Shown: positions 51,945-60,707 of the stretch, one piece after another
Numbering within the stretch: position 1 is the stretch's first letter
Layout of the letters: each line of letters begins with the position of its first letter
From: Sphingomonas sp. LHG3406-1
Lineage (GTDB): Bacteria; Pseudomonadota; Alphaproteobacteria; Sphingomonadales; Sphingomonadaceae
Length of the DNA stretch: 64,000 bases
Direction of reading: 5' to 3'
Assembly (NCBI RefSeq): GCF_029637485.1
Contig: NZ_CP069128.1
Coordinates: 620,001 to 684,000, forward strand
Program-made: the position numbers and the translations under genes
The notes under the pieces: generated by a model
Databases searched by the model: none
Seen by the model: the letters and a program-made list of their open reading frames with translations, nothing else
Told to the model about the DNA's origin: nothing

Positions 51945-53132
51945 ATGACCACCACCGTCCGTGACGCCGTCATCGTCTCCACCGCCCGCACGCCGATCGG
52001 CCGGGCCTATCGCGGCGCCTTCAACGCCACGCCTTCGCCGACGCTTACCGCCCACGCCATCCGCGCCGCGGTCGAGCGGGCGGGCGTGTCCCCGGACGAG
52101 ATCGAGGATTGCGTCATCGGCGCCGCCCTCCAGCAGGGCGTGCAGACCACCATCGGCCGTACCGCCGCCCTCCGCGCCGGGCTCGGCGTCGGGGTTGCCG
52201 GCATGTCGATCGACCGCCAGTGCGCGTCGGGCCTGATGGCCATCGCCACCGCCGCCAAGCAGGTCATCGTCGACCGCATGGACGTCTGCGTCGCCGGCGG
52301 CGTCGAGAGCATTTCGCTTGTCCAGACCCCCGAGATGCGCCTCGGCTCGGACCCCGAGCTGCTCAGCATGCACAATGCGGTCTACATGCCGATGATTCAG
52401 ACCGCCGAAGTGGTCGGCAGTCGCTACGGCATCAGCCGCGAACGCTGCGACGAATATGCGCTTCGCTCCCAGCAGCGCACCGCCGCCGCCCAGGCGGAAG
52501 GCCGCTTCGCCGACGAGATCGTCGAAGTCACCGCGCGCATGGCGGTCAAGAACAAGGAGACGGGCGAGACCTCCATGCAGGAGGTCACCCTCGCCAAGGA
52601 CGAGGGCAACCGCCCGCAGACCACGCTCGAGGATCTCGCCAAGCTTCAGCCGGTGATGGGTCCCGAGCAGATCATCACCGCCGGCAACGCCTCGCAGCTG
52701 TCGGACGGCGCCTCGGCCTGTGTCGTCATGGAATCGAGCCTCGCCGAGAAGAAGGGCCTCGAGCCGCTCGGCCGCTATGTCGGCATGGCCGTCGCCGGCA
52801 CCGAGCCGGACGAGATGGGCATCGGCCCGGTCTATGCGGTGCCGAGGCTGCTGAGCCGCTTCGGCCTCAAGGTCGAGGACATCGGCCTGTGGGAGCTGAA
52901 CGAGGCCTTCGCGGTGCAGGTCCTCTACTGCCAGGACAAGCTCGGCATCCCCGATGAGCTCCTGAACGTCAACGGCGGCGCCATCTCGATCGGCCACCCC
53001 TACGGCATGAGCGGCGCGCGCCTGACCGGCCACGCCCTGATCGAAGGCAAGCGTCGCGGCGCCAAATATGTCGTCGTCACCATGTGCGTCGGCGGCGGCA
53101 TGGGCGCGGCGGGCCTGTTCGAGGTCTTCTGA
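51945..53132 (+). CDS. Acetyl-CoA acyltransferase (thiolase)
   Basis: The 395-residue thiolase has the nucleophile Cys in [17 protein letters not shown], the His of [17 protein letters not shown] and the C-terminal Cys in [14 protein letters not shown]. The active-site loop [10 protein letters not shown] is also present. It should cleave 3-ketoacyl-CoA in beta-oxidation or condense acetyl-CoA; the sequence does not settle which. The start ATG follows CAGGAG. The MaoC gene upstream suggests a fatty-acid role. Confidence 0.94.
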   Translation: MTTTVRDAVIVSTARTPIGRAYRGAFNATPSPTLTAHAIRAAVERAGVSPDEIEDCVIGAALQQGVQTTIGRTAALRAGLGVGVAGMSIDRQCASGLMAIATAAKQVIVDRMDVCVAGGVESISLVQTPEMRLGSDPELLSMHNAVYMPMIQTAEVVGSRYGISRERCDEYALRSQQRTAAAQAEGRFADEIVEVTARMAVKNKETGETSMQEVTLAKDEGNRPQTTLEDLAKLQPVMGPEQIITAGNASQLSDGASACVVMESSLAEKKGLEPLGRYVGMAVAGTEPDEMGIGPVYAVPRLLSRFGLKVEDIGLWELNEAFAVQVLYCQDKLGIPDELLNVNGGAISIGHPYGMSGARLTGHALIEGKRRGAKYVVVTMCVGGGMGAAGLFEVF

Positions 53133-53136
53133 CGCG

Positions 53137-53721
53137 GTGATCGGGGTAGAGCTGCTCGCCCTTGCGGCCTCGACCAGCCTGCTTGCCGGCTGGCGGCTCT
53201 ACCTCGTCACCTTCGTCACCGGCTTCGCCATGCGGCTCGGCTGGATCGACCTTCCCGAAAAGCTCGCCACGCTCGACGTGCTGGCCAATCCCTGGGTGCT
53301 GGTCATCTCCGGCGCGGCGGCCTTGTTCGAATTCTTCGCCGACAAGATCGCCTTCATCGACAGCCTGTGGGACGGCATCAACACCGCCGTCCGGCCGCTC
53401 GGCGGAGCGCTGCTGGCGCTTGCCATCGTCGATCCCGGCGATCCCGCCTGGCAGGTCGCGGCCTTCCTCCTCGGCGGCGGCGCGTCCTTCCTCTCACACT
53501 CGGGCAAGGCAGCGACGCGGGCGATGGTCAACACCAGCCCCGAGCCGTTCAGCAATGTCGCGGTCTCGACCGGCGAGGACATCGCCACCGTCGGCCTGCT
53601 GGCGCTCGCGCTCGCCAATCCCGTCGCCGCCGCCCTGATCGCGCTGATCCTCGTCGTGGCCAGCCTGTGGCTGATCCTCGCCGCTCGCCGCTTGCTGCAC
53701 GGCGTTCTGAACCGAAGCTAA
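53137..53721 (+). CDS. DUF4126 membrane protein
   Basis: The 194-residue protein has about five membrane helices and the DUF4126 pattern: GWRLYLVTFVTGFAMRLGWI, ANPWVLVISGAAALFEFFAD, KIAFIDSLWDGINTAVRPLGGALLA-type loop, and GGGASFLSHSGKAATRAMVN. Function unknown. It starts with a GTG five bases after the thiolase stop, so it is probably co-transcribed with it. Confidence 0.82.
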   Translation: MIGVELLALAASTSLLAGWRLYLVTFVTGFAMRLGWIDLPEKLATLDVLANPWVLVISGAAALFEFFADKIAFIDSLWDGINTAVRPLGGALLALAIVDPGDPAWQVAAFLLGGGASFLSHSGKAATRAMVNTSPEPFSNVAVSTGEDIATVGLLALALANPVAAALIALILVVASLWLILAARRLLHGVLNRS

Positions 53722-53760
53722 GCCTCGCGCATTGCACCCGCAAACCAGGGAGAGAAGCCG

Positions 53761-54024
53761 ATGCCCGAAGGCGGCCACACCAGCCTCGTCGAACGAATCG
53801 CCCGCGTGCTGTGCGGCGCGGAACATAGCGCCAATGCGGACGGGTCGGAGGAGCATGCCGCCACCCATGTCGACGCCCACTGGCGCAAGCACCGCAACCA
53901 GGCGCTGGCCGTGCTGAAGTCGATCCGCGAGACCGATGCATCGGGCGCCAGCGTCGGCGATCCGGCCGTCTGGACCCGCATGGTCGAAGCCAGCATCGCC
54001 GACGCGGAAGACGACGGCGAGTGA
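53761..54024 (+). CDS. Small polar protein coupled to an exporter gene
   Basis: The 87-residue product (MPEGGHTSLVERIARVLCGA, then HVDAHWRKHRNQALAVLKSI and AVWTRMVEASIADAEDDGE) is soluble and mostly helical, similar in pattern to small orphan proteins of alphaproteobacteria that open with a helix of the type VERIARVLC. GGGAGAGAAG precedes the ATG and the end overlaps the exporter start as GTGA, so the two are translationally coupled. Confidence 0.72.
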   Translation: MPEGGHTSLVERIARVLCGAEHSANADGSEEHAATHVDAHWRKHRNQALAVLKSIRETDASGASVGDPAVWTRMVEASIADAEDDGE

Positions 54025-55433
54025 CGCCGGCGGCAGCCGCGCCCGCTGCCCCCCGACCTGCCCACGCGCGCTGGACGCTCGCCGCCTGCATCCTCGCTTC
54101 CAGCCTGAGCTTCGTCGAAGGCTCGGTCCTGAACGTCGCCCTTCCCGCCATCCGGTCGAGCTTCGGGGCCGGGGCAAGCGAGGTGCAGTGGGTGGTGAAC
54201 GCCTATCTGCTGCCGCTATCGGCGCTGCTGCTGCTCGGCGGCGCACTCGGCGACCGATATGGCCGCAAGCGCCTGTTGATCCTCGGCACCGGCCTGTTCG
54301 CCGCCGCATCCCTGCTCTGCGCGCTGGCACCGGACCTTGGCTGGCTGCTGGCCGGACGGGTGCTGCAGGGCATTGGCGCAGCACTGCTGCTGCCGAACAG
54401 CCTGGCGCTGCTCAACGCCACCTTCGAAGGTGAGGAGCGCGGCCGGGCGATCGGCATCTGGGCCGCCGCAGGCGCCGCCGCCGCCGCGATCGCGCCGCTG
54501 ATCGGCGGCTGGCTGGTCGACAATGCCGGCTGGCCGACCATCTTCTATATCAACCTCCCGCTTGCCGGCGGCGCCATCCTCATCGCCGGCCGCTTCGCTG
54601 CCGAGAGCCGCAACGAGGAAGCGGCGCGGACCGACTATCCCGGCGCACTGCTGGCGACGCTCGGCCTGCTCGGCGTGACCTACGGCCTGACCCTGTGGTC
54701 TTCGCGGATGGTGGTGGATGCCACAAGCGCCGCCCTGTCCGCCGGCGGACTGGTGCTGCTTGCCCTCTTCCTTGCCGTCGAGGCCAAGCGCAGCGATCAG
54801 GCGATGATGCCGCTCGCGATGTTCGGCAGCGCCTGCTTCGTCGGCACCAATCTCCTGACCTTCCTCCTTTACGGCGCCTTTGGATCGGTCATGCTGCTGC
54901 TCCCCTACGTGCTGATCGAGGCTGCCGGCTACTCGCCGCTCGACGCGGGGCTTGCCCTGACGCCGCTCGCCATCGTCATCGCGCTGGCGTCGCCGCTGAT
55001 GGGCCGCCTCGCCGCAAGGACGGGCGGCCGACTGCCGCTCACCGCCGGGCCGCTGGTCGTCGCAGCCGGAATGATGCTGGCCACCCGGATCGACGCGAAT
55101 TCGAGCTACGTCGCGGCCGTCTTTCCGGCAGTGCTGGTGCTCGCCGCGGGAATGGCGCTGGCGGTGGCGCCGCTGACCAGCACCGTGCTTGCCTCGGTCG
55201 ACCACCGCCACGCCGGCACCGCCAGCGGTCTCAACAGCGCGGTGGCCCGCACCGGCGGGCTCATCGCCACGGCCTTGCTCGGTGCCGTGTTCGCGGCGCA
55301 GGGCAGCCGCCTGTTAGCCGCCTTCCACTCGGCCCTGATCGTCGGGGCGATCGTCAGCGCCGCCGCGGGCGCGGTGGCCTGGCTCACGGTTGGTCGAACC
55401 CCCTCCCCAAAGAGAAAGGCCGCCGAAGCCTGA
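54021..55433 (+). CDS. MFS exporter, DHA2 (14-helix) type
   Basis: The 470-residue transporter shows the DHA2 pattern: SFVEGSVLNVALPAIRSSFG at helix 1 (Glu-Gly replaces the usual Asp-Thr), GGALGDRYGRKRLLILGTGL as motif A and AAAAIAPLIGGWLVD as motif C. It starts with GTG on the stop of the previous gene. Its role is drug or metabolite export. The last codons form part of a terminator used on the opposite strand by the 19-codon gene. Confidence 0.9.
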   Translation: MTPAAAAPAAPRPAHARWTLAACILASSLSFVEGSVLNVALPAIRSSFGAGASEVQWVVNAYLLPLSALLLLGGALGDRYGRKRLLILGTGLFAAASLLCALAPDLGWLLAGRVLQGIGAALLLPNSLALLNATFEGEERGRAIGIWAAAGAAAAAIAPLIGGWLVDNAGWPTIFYINLPLAGGAILIAGRFAAESRNEEAARTDYPGALLATLGLLGVTYGLTLWSSRMVVDATSAALSAGGLVLLALFLAVEAKRSDQAMMPLAMFGSACFVGTNLLTFLLYGAFGSVMLLLPYVLIEAAGYSPLDAGLALTPLAIVIALASPLMGRLAARTGGRLPLTAGPLVVAAGMMLATRIDANSSYVAAVFPAVLVLAAGMALAVAPLTSTVLASVDHRHAGTASGLNSAVARTGGLIATALLGAVFAAQGSRLLAAFHSALIVGAIVSAAAGAVAWLTVGRTPSPKRKAAEA

Positions 55434-55447
55434 GCTCCGACGGCCTT
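55416..55447 (-). terminator. Terminator of the 19-codon gene (overlaps the exporter 3' end)
   Basis: On the minus strand AAGGCCGTCG and CGGCGGCCTT form a 10-bp stem (one U-G) around a 12-base loop, followed by TCTCTTT. It lies inside the end of the exporter gene, and on the plus strand has no T-tract. Confidence 0.78.
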
Positions 55448-55476
55448 CCGCATTGCCTTGCTCGGTAAACCGAGCC

Positions 55477-55536
55477 TTACAGGCCGAGAACCTCGACACT
55501 GGAGGCAGGGCTCACCGACTTGGGACAATGAGACAT
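55477..55536 (-). CDS. 19-residue peptide gene with perfect Shine-Dalgarno
   Basis: ATG at 55536 opens MSHCPKSVSPASSVEVLGL and stops at TAA. Immediately upstream AAAGGAGGTG matches the anti-Shine-Dalgarno of 16S rRNA base for base, seven bases from the ATG. A 6-bp hairpin (GCTCGG/CCGAGC, loop TTTA on this strand) starts right after the stop, and a terminator follows about 30 bases later. No gene lies downstream on this strand, so it is not a leader for a biosynthetic operon. The peptide has one cysteine and no membrane helix or known RiPP signature. It is too small for routine gene calling. Confidence 0.62.
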   Translation of the reverse strand: MSHCPKSVSPASSVEVLGL

Positions 55537-55604
55537 CTGACCACCTCCTTTCGCATTGTTGACGATGCAGCGGAGATGGTCCCGGCTTTCATGATTTCAA
55601 GAGG

Positions 55605-55673
55605 TTAGCGGCGGCCGAACAGGCGCTCGATATCGCCGTGCGCAAGCTTCGCCCAGGTTGGGGGTCGATGACA
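55605..55673 (-). pseudogene. Stranded 3' end of a second mutL copy
   Basis: Read on the minus strand this gives C-H-R-P then PTWAKLAHGDIERLFGRR and a stop. The last residues of intact MutL, 650 bp away, are PTWVKLASADLERLFGRK and a stop. The match (13 of 18 residues, both ending at the stop codon) is far beyond chance. The bases differ by about one third, so this is not a recent duplication. Homology is lost near 55673, 14 bp before 30-bp palindrome e. Confidence 0.72.
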
Positions 55674-55687
55674 AAGGACAGGCGCCA

Positions 55688-55717
55688 AATGTCCGCTTTG
55701 GGTGGAAACCGGACGTT
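55688..55717. repeat. 30-bp palindrome family, copy e (left of DUF559 gene)
   Basis: AATGTCCGC, TTTGGGTGGAAA, CCGGACGTT. It matches the reverse complement of copy a at 26 of 30 positions and has the same orientation as copy f. Confidence 0.88.
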
Positions 55718-55722
55718 CGCAG

Positions 55723-55789
55723 AACCTCCCCGTTGCGCAGCAATGGGGAGGGGGACCGCTCAGCCTTCAGGCTGAGTGGTGGAGGGGCC
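55723..55789. repeat. Left inverted REP-like doublet around the DUF559 gene
   Basis: A ~67-bp unit starts AACCTCCCCGTTGCGCAGCA and ends GAGTGGTGGAGGGGCC. It contains two hairpins: CCTCCCC-GTTGCGCAGCAAT-GGGGAGG and CTCAGCC-TTCA-GGCTGAG. Its reverse complement recurs at 56142-56205. It overlaps the 3' end of the DUF559 open frame. Confidence 0.9.
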
Positions 55790-56185
55790 AGCGCGGCGCT
55801 CGCACCGTCGCATCAGGGCGTCGGCGACCGCTTCCGGGTTGGCGAGGACGTCGGCGGCCGGGATGCGGAGGACCTGCAGCCCGACGGAGTGGAGGTAGGC
55901 GGTTCGGCGTTCGTCTGCCGCTTGCGAGTGATTGTGAGAGGCGCCGTCGATCTCGATCACCATCTTGGCCGCCGCGCAGTAGAAGTCGGCGACATAGGGA
56001 TGGATCGGATGCTGGCGGCGGAAGCGAAGGTCGCGGCGGACTTGGCGGAGCAGGCGCCAGAGAAGTTGTTCGGGCAGGCTTAGAATGGCGGCGATAACGC
56101 CGAGCGGCGGACATGGCGCTGGCAGTTGCGCGCATGGTGCTGGCCCCTCCACCACTCCGCTGCGCGGAGCGGTCCCCCTCCCCAT
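55760..56185 (-). CDS. DUF559 (Vsr-like endonuclease fold) protein
   Basis: The core LWRLLRQVRRDLRFRRQHPI, then PYVADFYCAAAKMVIEIDGA and SHNHSQAADERRTAYLHSVG, is DUF559, a Vsr/PD-(D/E)XK-like nuclease fold with candidate metal ligands Asp in VADF and Glu in IEIDG. About 40 N-terminal residues (MGRGTAPRSGVVEGP...) and the C-terminal RAGPSTTQPEG are encoded by the flanking inverted repeats, so the native ends are uncertain. The true start may be downstream of ATG 56185. The gene is enclosed by repeats on both sides and lies next to mutL. Confidence 0.78.
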   Translation of the reverse strand: MGRGTAPRSGVVEGPAPCAQLPAPCPPLGVIAAILSLPEQLLWRLLRQVRRDLRFRRQHPIHPYVADFYCAAAKMVIEIDGASHNHSQAADERRTAYLHSVGLQVLRIPAADVLANPEAVADALMRRCERRAGPSTTQPEG

Positions 56186-56205
56186 TGCTGCGCAACGGGG
56201 AGGTT
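56142..56205. repeat. Right inverted REP-like doublet around the DUF559 gene
   Basis: Starts GGCCCCTCCACCACTC and ends GGGGAGGTT, the reverse complement of the left unit except for a different small central hairpin (CTCCGC-TGC-GCGGAG). It supplies the first codons of the DUF559 open frame. Confidence 0.9.
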
Positions 56206-56241
56206 CCGGATCGGCACCGCCGCACCCTGGCGTCTGGAGCC

Positions 56242-56271
56242 AATGTCCGCAATGGGTCGTTAGCGGACACT
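56242..56271. repeat. 30-bp palindrome family, copy f (right of DUF559 gene)
   Basis: AATGTCCGC, AATGGGTCGTTA, GCGGACACT; 26 of 30 positions match the reverse complement of copy a. It lies 52 bp downstream of the intact mutL stop. Confidence 0.88.
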
Positions 56272-56323
56272 CTCAATCACGAGCGCACCATCCGACCATC
56301 GTGGCCTCTTGCAGCCCAGCCCC

Positions 56324-58120
56324 TCATTTTCTTCCGAACAGCCGCTCCAGATCAGCTGAAGCAAGTTTCACCCAGGTCGGCCGGCCATGGTTGCAATGCC
56401 CGCTATGGGGCGTCGCCTCCATCTCGCGCAGCAGGGCGTTCATCTCGGCCACCGACAGCGCGCGGCCGGCGCGCACGCTGTGGTGGCAGGCAAAGGTCGC
56501 GGCGAGGAGGTCGAGCCGGCCCTTCAGCGCCTGCGGCCCGCCAAGCTCGGCGATCTCGGCGGCGAGGTCCCGCACCAGCGCCACCGCATCGAAGCGGCCG
56601 AGCGGCGCCGGCGTGCCGCGAATGATGACGGCGGCAGGCCCGAACCGCTCGACCTCCAGGCCGTAATGGAGCAGCTCGGCGGCGGCTTCCTCGATGCGGT
56701 CGGCCTCGGGTTCGTCCAGGTCCACCACCTGCGGCAGCAGCAGCGCCTGGACCGGCACGCCGCCATTGCCGGCGCTGCGCTTCAGCTTCTCCAGCACCAG
56801 CCGCTCATGGGCCGCATGCTGGTCGACGATGACCAGCCCGTCCTCGGCCTCGGCGACGATATAGGTGTTCGCGACCTGCCCGCGCGCGACGCCGAGCGGA
56901 TGGTCGGTGACGGGCGCCACGGCCGGTTCGGCGCGGGCGGCCGGCGCGGCGGCGAAGAGGGCGTGCGTATCGTTGACCAGCGCCAGCCCCTCCCGCTCGC
57001 GGGAGGGGTTGGGGAGGGCATGTTCGTCGGATGGCGGTGACAGGCCCTCCCCCGGCCCCTCCCGCAAACGGGAGGGGAGCAGGTCCGCTTCCGTCTGCCA
57101 GCGTACCGGCGCCGCTGCCTGCACTCGGGCCGCACTCCGGTGTCCGGCCTGGTCGAGCGCCGAGCGCAAGCCGCCCACAATCAGCCCCCTGACCCCCTGC
57201 GGGTCGGCAAAGCGGACCTCGGTCTTGGCCGGATGGACGTTGATGTCCACCGACTCGCCCGGCAGGTCGAGGAACAAGGCGACGATCGGCGAGCGGTCCC
57301 GCGCGATCAGGTCCTGGTAGGCGGCGCGCAGGGCCCCCACCAGCAGCCGGTCCTTCACCGGCCGGTGGTTGACGAACAGGAACTGCTGGTCCGCCGCGCC
57401 CCGCGTGAAGGTCGGCAGGCTGACCACGCCGCCAAGCTGGACCTCGCCGCGGACGAGATCGATCGGCAGGCCATGGTCGGCAAGGCCGGGATCGAGCAGT
57501 TCGGCCACCCGCGTCGGCAGCGGCGCCGGCTGCACGGACAGCACGCGCCGGCCGTCATGCTCGAGGCTGAAGGCGACGTCCGGCCGCGCCATGGCGAGCC
57601 GCCGGACCGCGTCGAGGCAGGCGGCATATTCGGCGCGGGGGGAGCGCAGGAACTTGCGGCGCGCCGGCACCCGGTCGAACAGCCCTTCCACCCGCACTCG
57701 AGTCCCGGGCGGAAGCGCGGCGGGCCCCTCCCCGATCCGCGCGCCATGGTCGATCTCCAGCCGCCATCCGTCCTGCCCGCGCACCCGGCTGTCGAGCGTG
57801 AAGCGGGCGACGCTGGCGATGGAGGGCAGCGCCTCGCCGCGAAAACCGAAGCTGGTGACCCGCTCGATCGCCTCGTCGGGCAGCTTGGAAGTGGCATGGC
57901 GCTCGACCGCCAGCGCCATGTCGGCCGGGCTCATGCCGGAACCGTCGTCGCTGACCTCGACAAGGTCGGTGCCGCCGCCCGCCAGCCGGATCGCCACATG
58001 GCGCGCGCCGGCGTCCAGGCTGTTCTCGACCAGCTCCTTCAGCGCGCTGGCCGGCCGCTCGACCACCTCGCCCGCGGCGATGCGATCGACGAGATGCGAA
58101 GGCAGCCTTCTTATTGACAT
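56324..58120 (-). CDS. mutL: DNA mismatch repair protein MutL
   Basis: MutL, 598 residues, couples MutS to strand incision in mismatch repair. The GHKL ATPase motifs are LKELVENSLDAGARHVAI, EVSDDGSGM and TSFGFRGEALPSIASV. The C-terminal half has the endonuclease motif IVDQHAAHERLVLEKL (DQHA-x2-E-x4-E), as in bacteria without MutH. Residues about 348-378 of the linker are an in-frame pair of inverted GC-rich palindromes and read as LPSRLREGPGEG and PNPSREREG, unlike normal linker sequence. It is divergent from mreB across 116 bp. A second, diverged copy of its 3' end lies beyond the DUF559 unit. Confidence 0.96.
   Translation of the reverse strand: MSIRRLPSHLVDRIAAGEVVERPASALKELVENSLDAGARHVAIRLAGGGTDLVEVSDDGSGMSPADMALAVERHATSKLPDEAIERVTSFGFRGEALPSIASVARFTLDSRVRGQDGWRLEIDHGARIGEGPAALPPGTRVRVEGLFDRVPARRKFLRSPRAEYAACLDAVRRLAMARPDVAFSLEHDGRRVLSVQPAPLPTRVAELLDPGLADHGLPIDLVRGEVQLGGVVSLPTFTRGAADQQFLFVNHRPVKDRLLVGALRAAYQDLIARDRSPIVALFLDLPGESVDINVHPAKTEVRFADPQGVRGLIVGGLRSALDQAGHRSAARVQAAAPVRWQTEADLLPSRLREGPGEGLSPPSDEHALPNPSREREGLALVNDTHALFAAAPAARAEPAVAPVTDHPLGVARGQVANTYIVAEAEDGLVIVDQHAAHERLVLEKLKRSAGNGGVPVQALLLPQVVDLDEPEADRIEEAAAELLHYGLEVERFGPAAVIIRGTPAPLGRFDAVALVRDLAAEIAELGGPQALKGRLDLLAATFACHHSVRAGRALSVAEMNALLREMEATPHSGHCNHGRPTWVKLASADLERLFGRK
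56987..57019. repeat. REP-like palindrome inside mutL, copy 1
   Basis: CCCCTCCCGC-TC-GCGGGAGGGG followed by TTGGGGAGGGC. The reverse complement of copy 2 with few differences; it encodes part of the MutL linker. Confidence 0.85.
57044..57077. repeat. REP-like palindrome inside mutL, copy 2 (inverted)
   Basis: GCCCTCCCCCGG then CCCCTCCCGCAAACGGGAGG. It pairs with copy 1 across 24 bases, forming a doublet inserted in frame. Confidence 0.85.
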
Positions 58121-58206
58121 GGCAGGGGTCCTAGCCCAATCGCCTGTTCCGGGCGAGGGACTGCTTAACCGATCCGTTAGCTGGTCGTTACGCCTCTGGT
58201 ATTTAA

Positions 58207-59283
<1,077 letters not shown>

Positions 59284-59298
59284 GCGAAGGGCACTCAG

Positions 59299-60183
59299 GT
59301 GGCGCCAGGGCAGCAGAAGCGCCCAGGCTGGTCGAGACGGGCGCAATATGGCCTGTTCTTCAGCTTCGTGGCGGCCATCGCCGGGCTTCTGGTCGGTCTC
59401 GGCCTGCTGGCGCTGAGCCTGGTCGCGCCGAACAGCTATGCAAGTGTCCGCGGCACCGCGCTCGACGTCACCGCCCCGATCACGGGTGCCTTCCGAAGCG
59501 TCACCGATACGGTCGGCGGCCTCTTCACGGGCGCGGGCAACTATTGGGATGCGGCGCGGCAGAATGGCGACCTTCGCGAAGAGAATGCCAAGCTTCGCCG
59601 CCAGTCGATCCAGGCCCGCGCCATCCTTCAGGAAAATGCGCAGCTGAAGGCCGCGCTGGCGCTGCGCGAAAAGAGCGTGGTGGCGGTGGCGAGCGGCCGG
59701 ATCGTCGGCTCGAGCCTGGAGAGCGAGCGCCGCTTCGCCGTCATCACCGCCGGCTCTGGCGACGGGGTCGCCATCGGCATGCCGGTACGCGCCGCCGACG
59801 GGTTGATCGGGCGGGTGGTCGATGTCGGCGCCACCGCCAGCCGGGTGCTGCTCGTCTCCGACCGCGCCAACATCGTGCCCGCTCGACTGCTCCGCGGCGG
59901 CCAGCCGGTGATCGCCACCGGCCGCGGCGACGGGACCATCGATCTTCGCCCGCTGGAAGTCGGCCGCAATCCCTTCCGGCGTGGCGACCTGGTGGTCACG
60001 TCCGGCACCGGCGGCCTTTATCCGCCGGGCATCGCCATCGCCAAGGTGATCCGGCTGGACGACGATGGCGCCATTGCCATCCCCATGGCCGATCCCGGCA
60101 ATGTCAGTTTCGCCATCGTCGAGCGGCCCTATGAGGAAGCGGCGCTGCCGCAGCCGGCCGCGCCCGCTCCGGCTTCGGAATAG
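59299..60183 (+). CDS. mreC: Rod shape-determining protein MreC
   Basis: MreC links MreB to PBP2 from the periplasmic side. The 294-residue product has one membrane helix (FFSFVAAIAGLLVGLGLLALSL, about residues 20-41), a coiled coil (NGDLREENAKLRRQSIQARA) and two beta-barrel lobes (GRIVGSSLESERRFAVITAG and VVDVGATASRVLLVSDRANI). The C-terminus is a short Pro/Ala tail. GTG start 15 bp after mreB, probably co-transcribed. Confidence 0.94.
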   Translation: MAPGQQKRPGWSRRAQYGLFFSFVAAIAGLLVGLGLLALSLVAPNSYASVRGTALDVTAPITGAFRSVTDTVGGLFTGAGNYWDAARQNGDLREENAKLRRQSIQARAILQENAQLKAALALREKSVVAVASGRIVGSSLESERRFAVITAGSGDGVAIGMPVRAADGLIGRVVDVGATASRVLLVSDRANIVPARLLRGGQPVIATGRGDGTIDLRPLEVGRNPFRRGDLVVTSGTGGLYPPGIAIAKVIRLDDDGAIAIPMADPGNVSFAIVERPYEEAALPQPAAPAPASE

Positions 60184-60185
60184 CA

Positions 60186-60707
60186 ATGGTCCGCTCCGCT
60201 CTCGGCCGTCCCAATGCGCTGGACCGCCGGCCCAAGCGGCTGGCGCGCTCCATTCCCGCGCTGTCGGTGATGCTCGCCTCGCTCCTGCCTTTGCTGCCGA
60301 TCGTCGCCGAAGTGGGCTGGATGCCGGACACCGGCCTCTTGCTGCTGCTCGCCTGGCGGCTGCTCCGCAATGACGTGATTCCCGCCTGGGGAGCAGCGCC
60401 GCTCGGTCTGTGGAACGACCTCGTGCTCGGCCTCCCCATCGGCCTCTCGGTCGCCACCTGGACCGCGGCGATGATTTCGATCGACTTGCTCGATAGGCGC
60501 ACCATGTGGCGCGACTACTGGCTGGAATGGCTGCTCGCCGCCGGGCTGCTGGTCGTGGCCGAACTGGCCCGGCGGTTCGTCGATGCGGCGATGGGCGCGT
60601 CCTATCCGGTCGCCACCCTTCTCCCTCCCCTCATCATTGCCATCCTCACCTTTCCGCTCGCCGCTTACGCCGCAAGCCGCATTGATCGCTGGAGGCTTGG
60701 CCAGTGA
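60186..60707 (+). CDS. mreD: Rod shape-determining protein MreD
   Basis: The 173-residue product has five or six membrane helices (MLASLLPLLPIVAEVGWMPD, LLLLLAWRLLRNDVIPAWGA, LWNDLVLGLPIGLSVATWTA and two near the C-terminus), the MreD topology. It helps assemble the MreCD complex in the inner membrane. Low sequence conservation is normal; position between mreC and mrdA secures the call. Its stop overlaps the mrdA GTG. Confidence 0.88.
   Translation: MVRSALGRPNALDRRPKRLARSIPALSVMLASLLPLLPIVAEVGWMPDTGLLLLLAWRLLRNDVIPAWGAAPLGLWNDLVLGLPIGLSVATWTAAMISIDLLDRRTMWRDYWLEWLLAAGLLVVAELARRFVDAAMGASYPVATLLPPLIIAILTFPLAAYAASRIDRWRLGQ

Noticed and set aside
55537..55552. A 16S rRNA 3'-end fragment (ACCACCTCCTTTC on the plus strand)
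   Set aside because: The match is limited to the anti-Shine-Dalgarno bases and ends there. It is explained by the strong ribosome site on the other strand.
56987..57077. A frameshift or pseudogene in mutL
   Set aside because: The repeat block keeps the frame, and both the ATPase and endonuclease motifs are intact.
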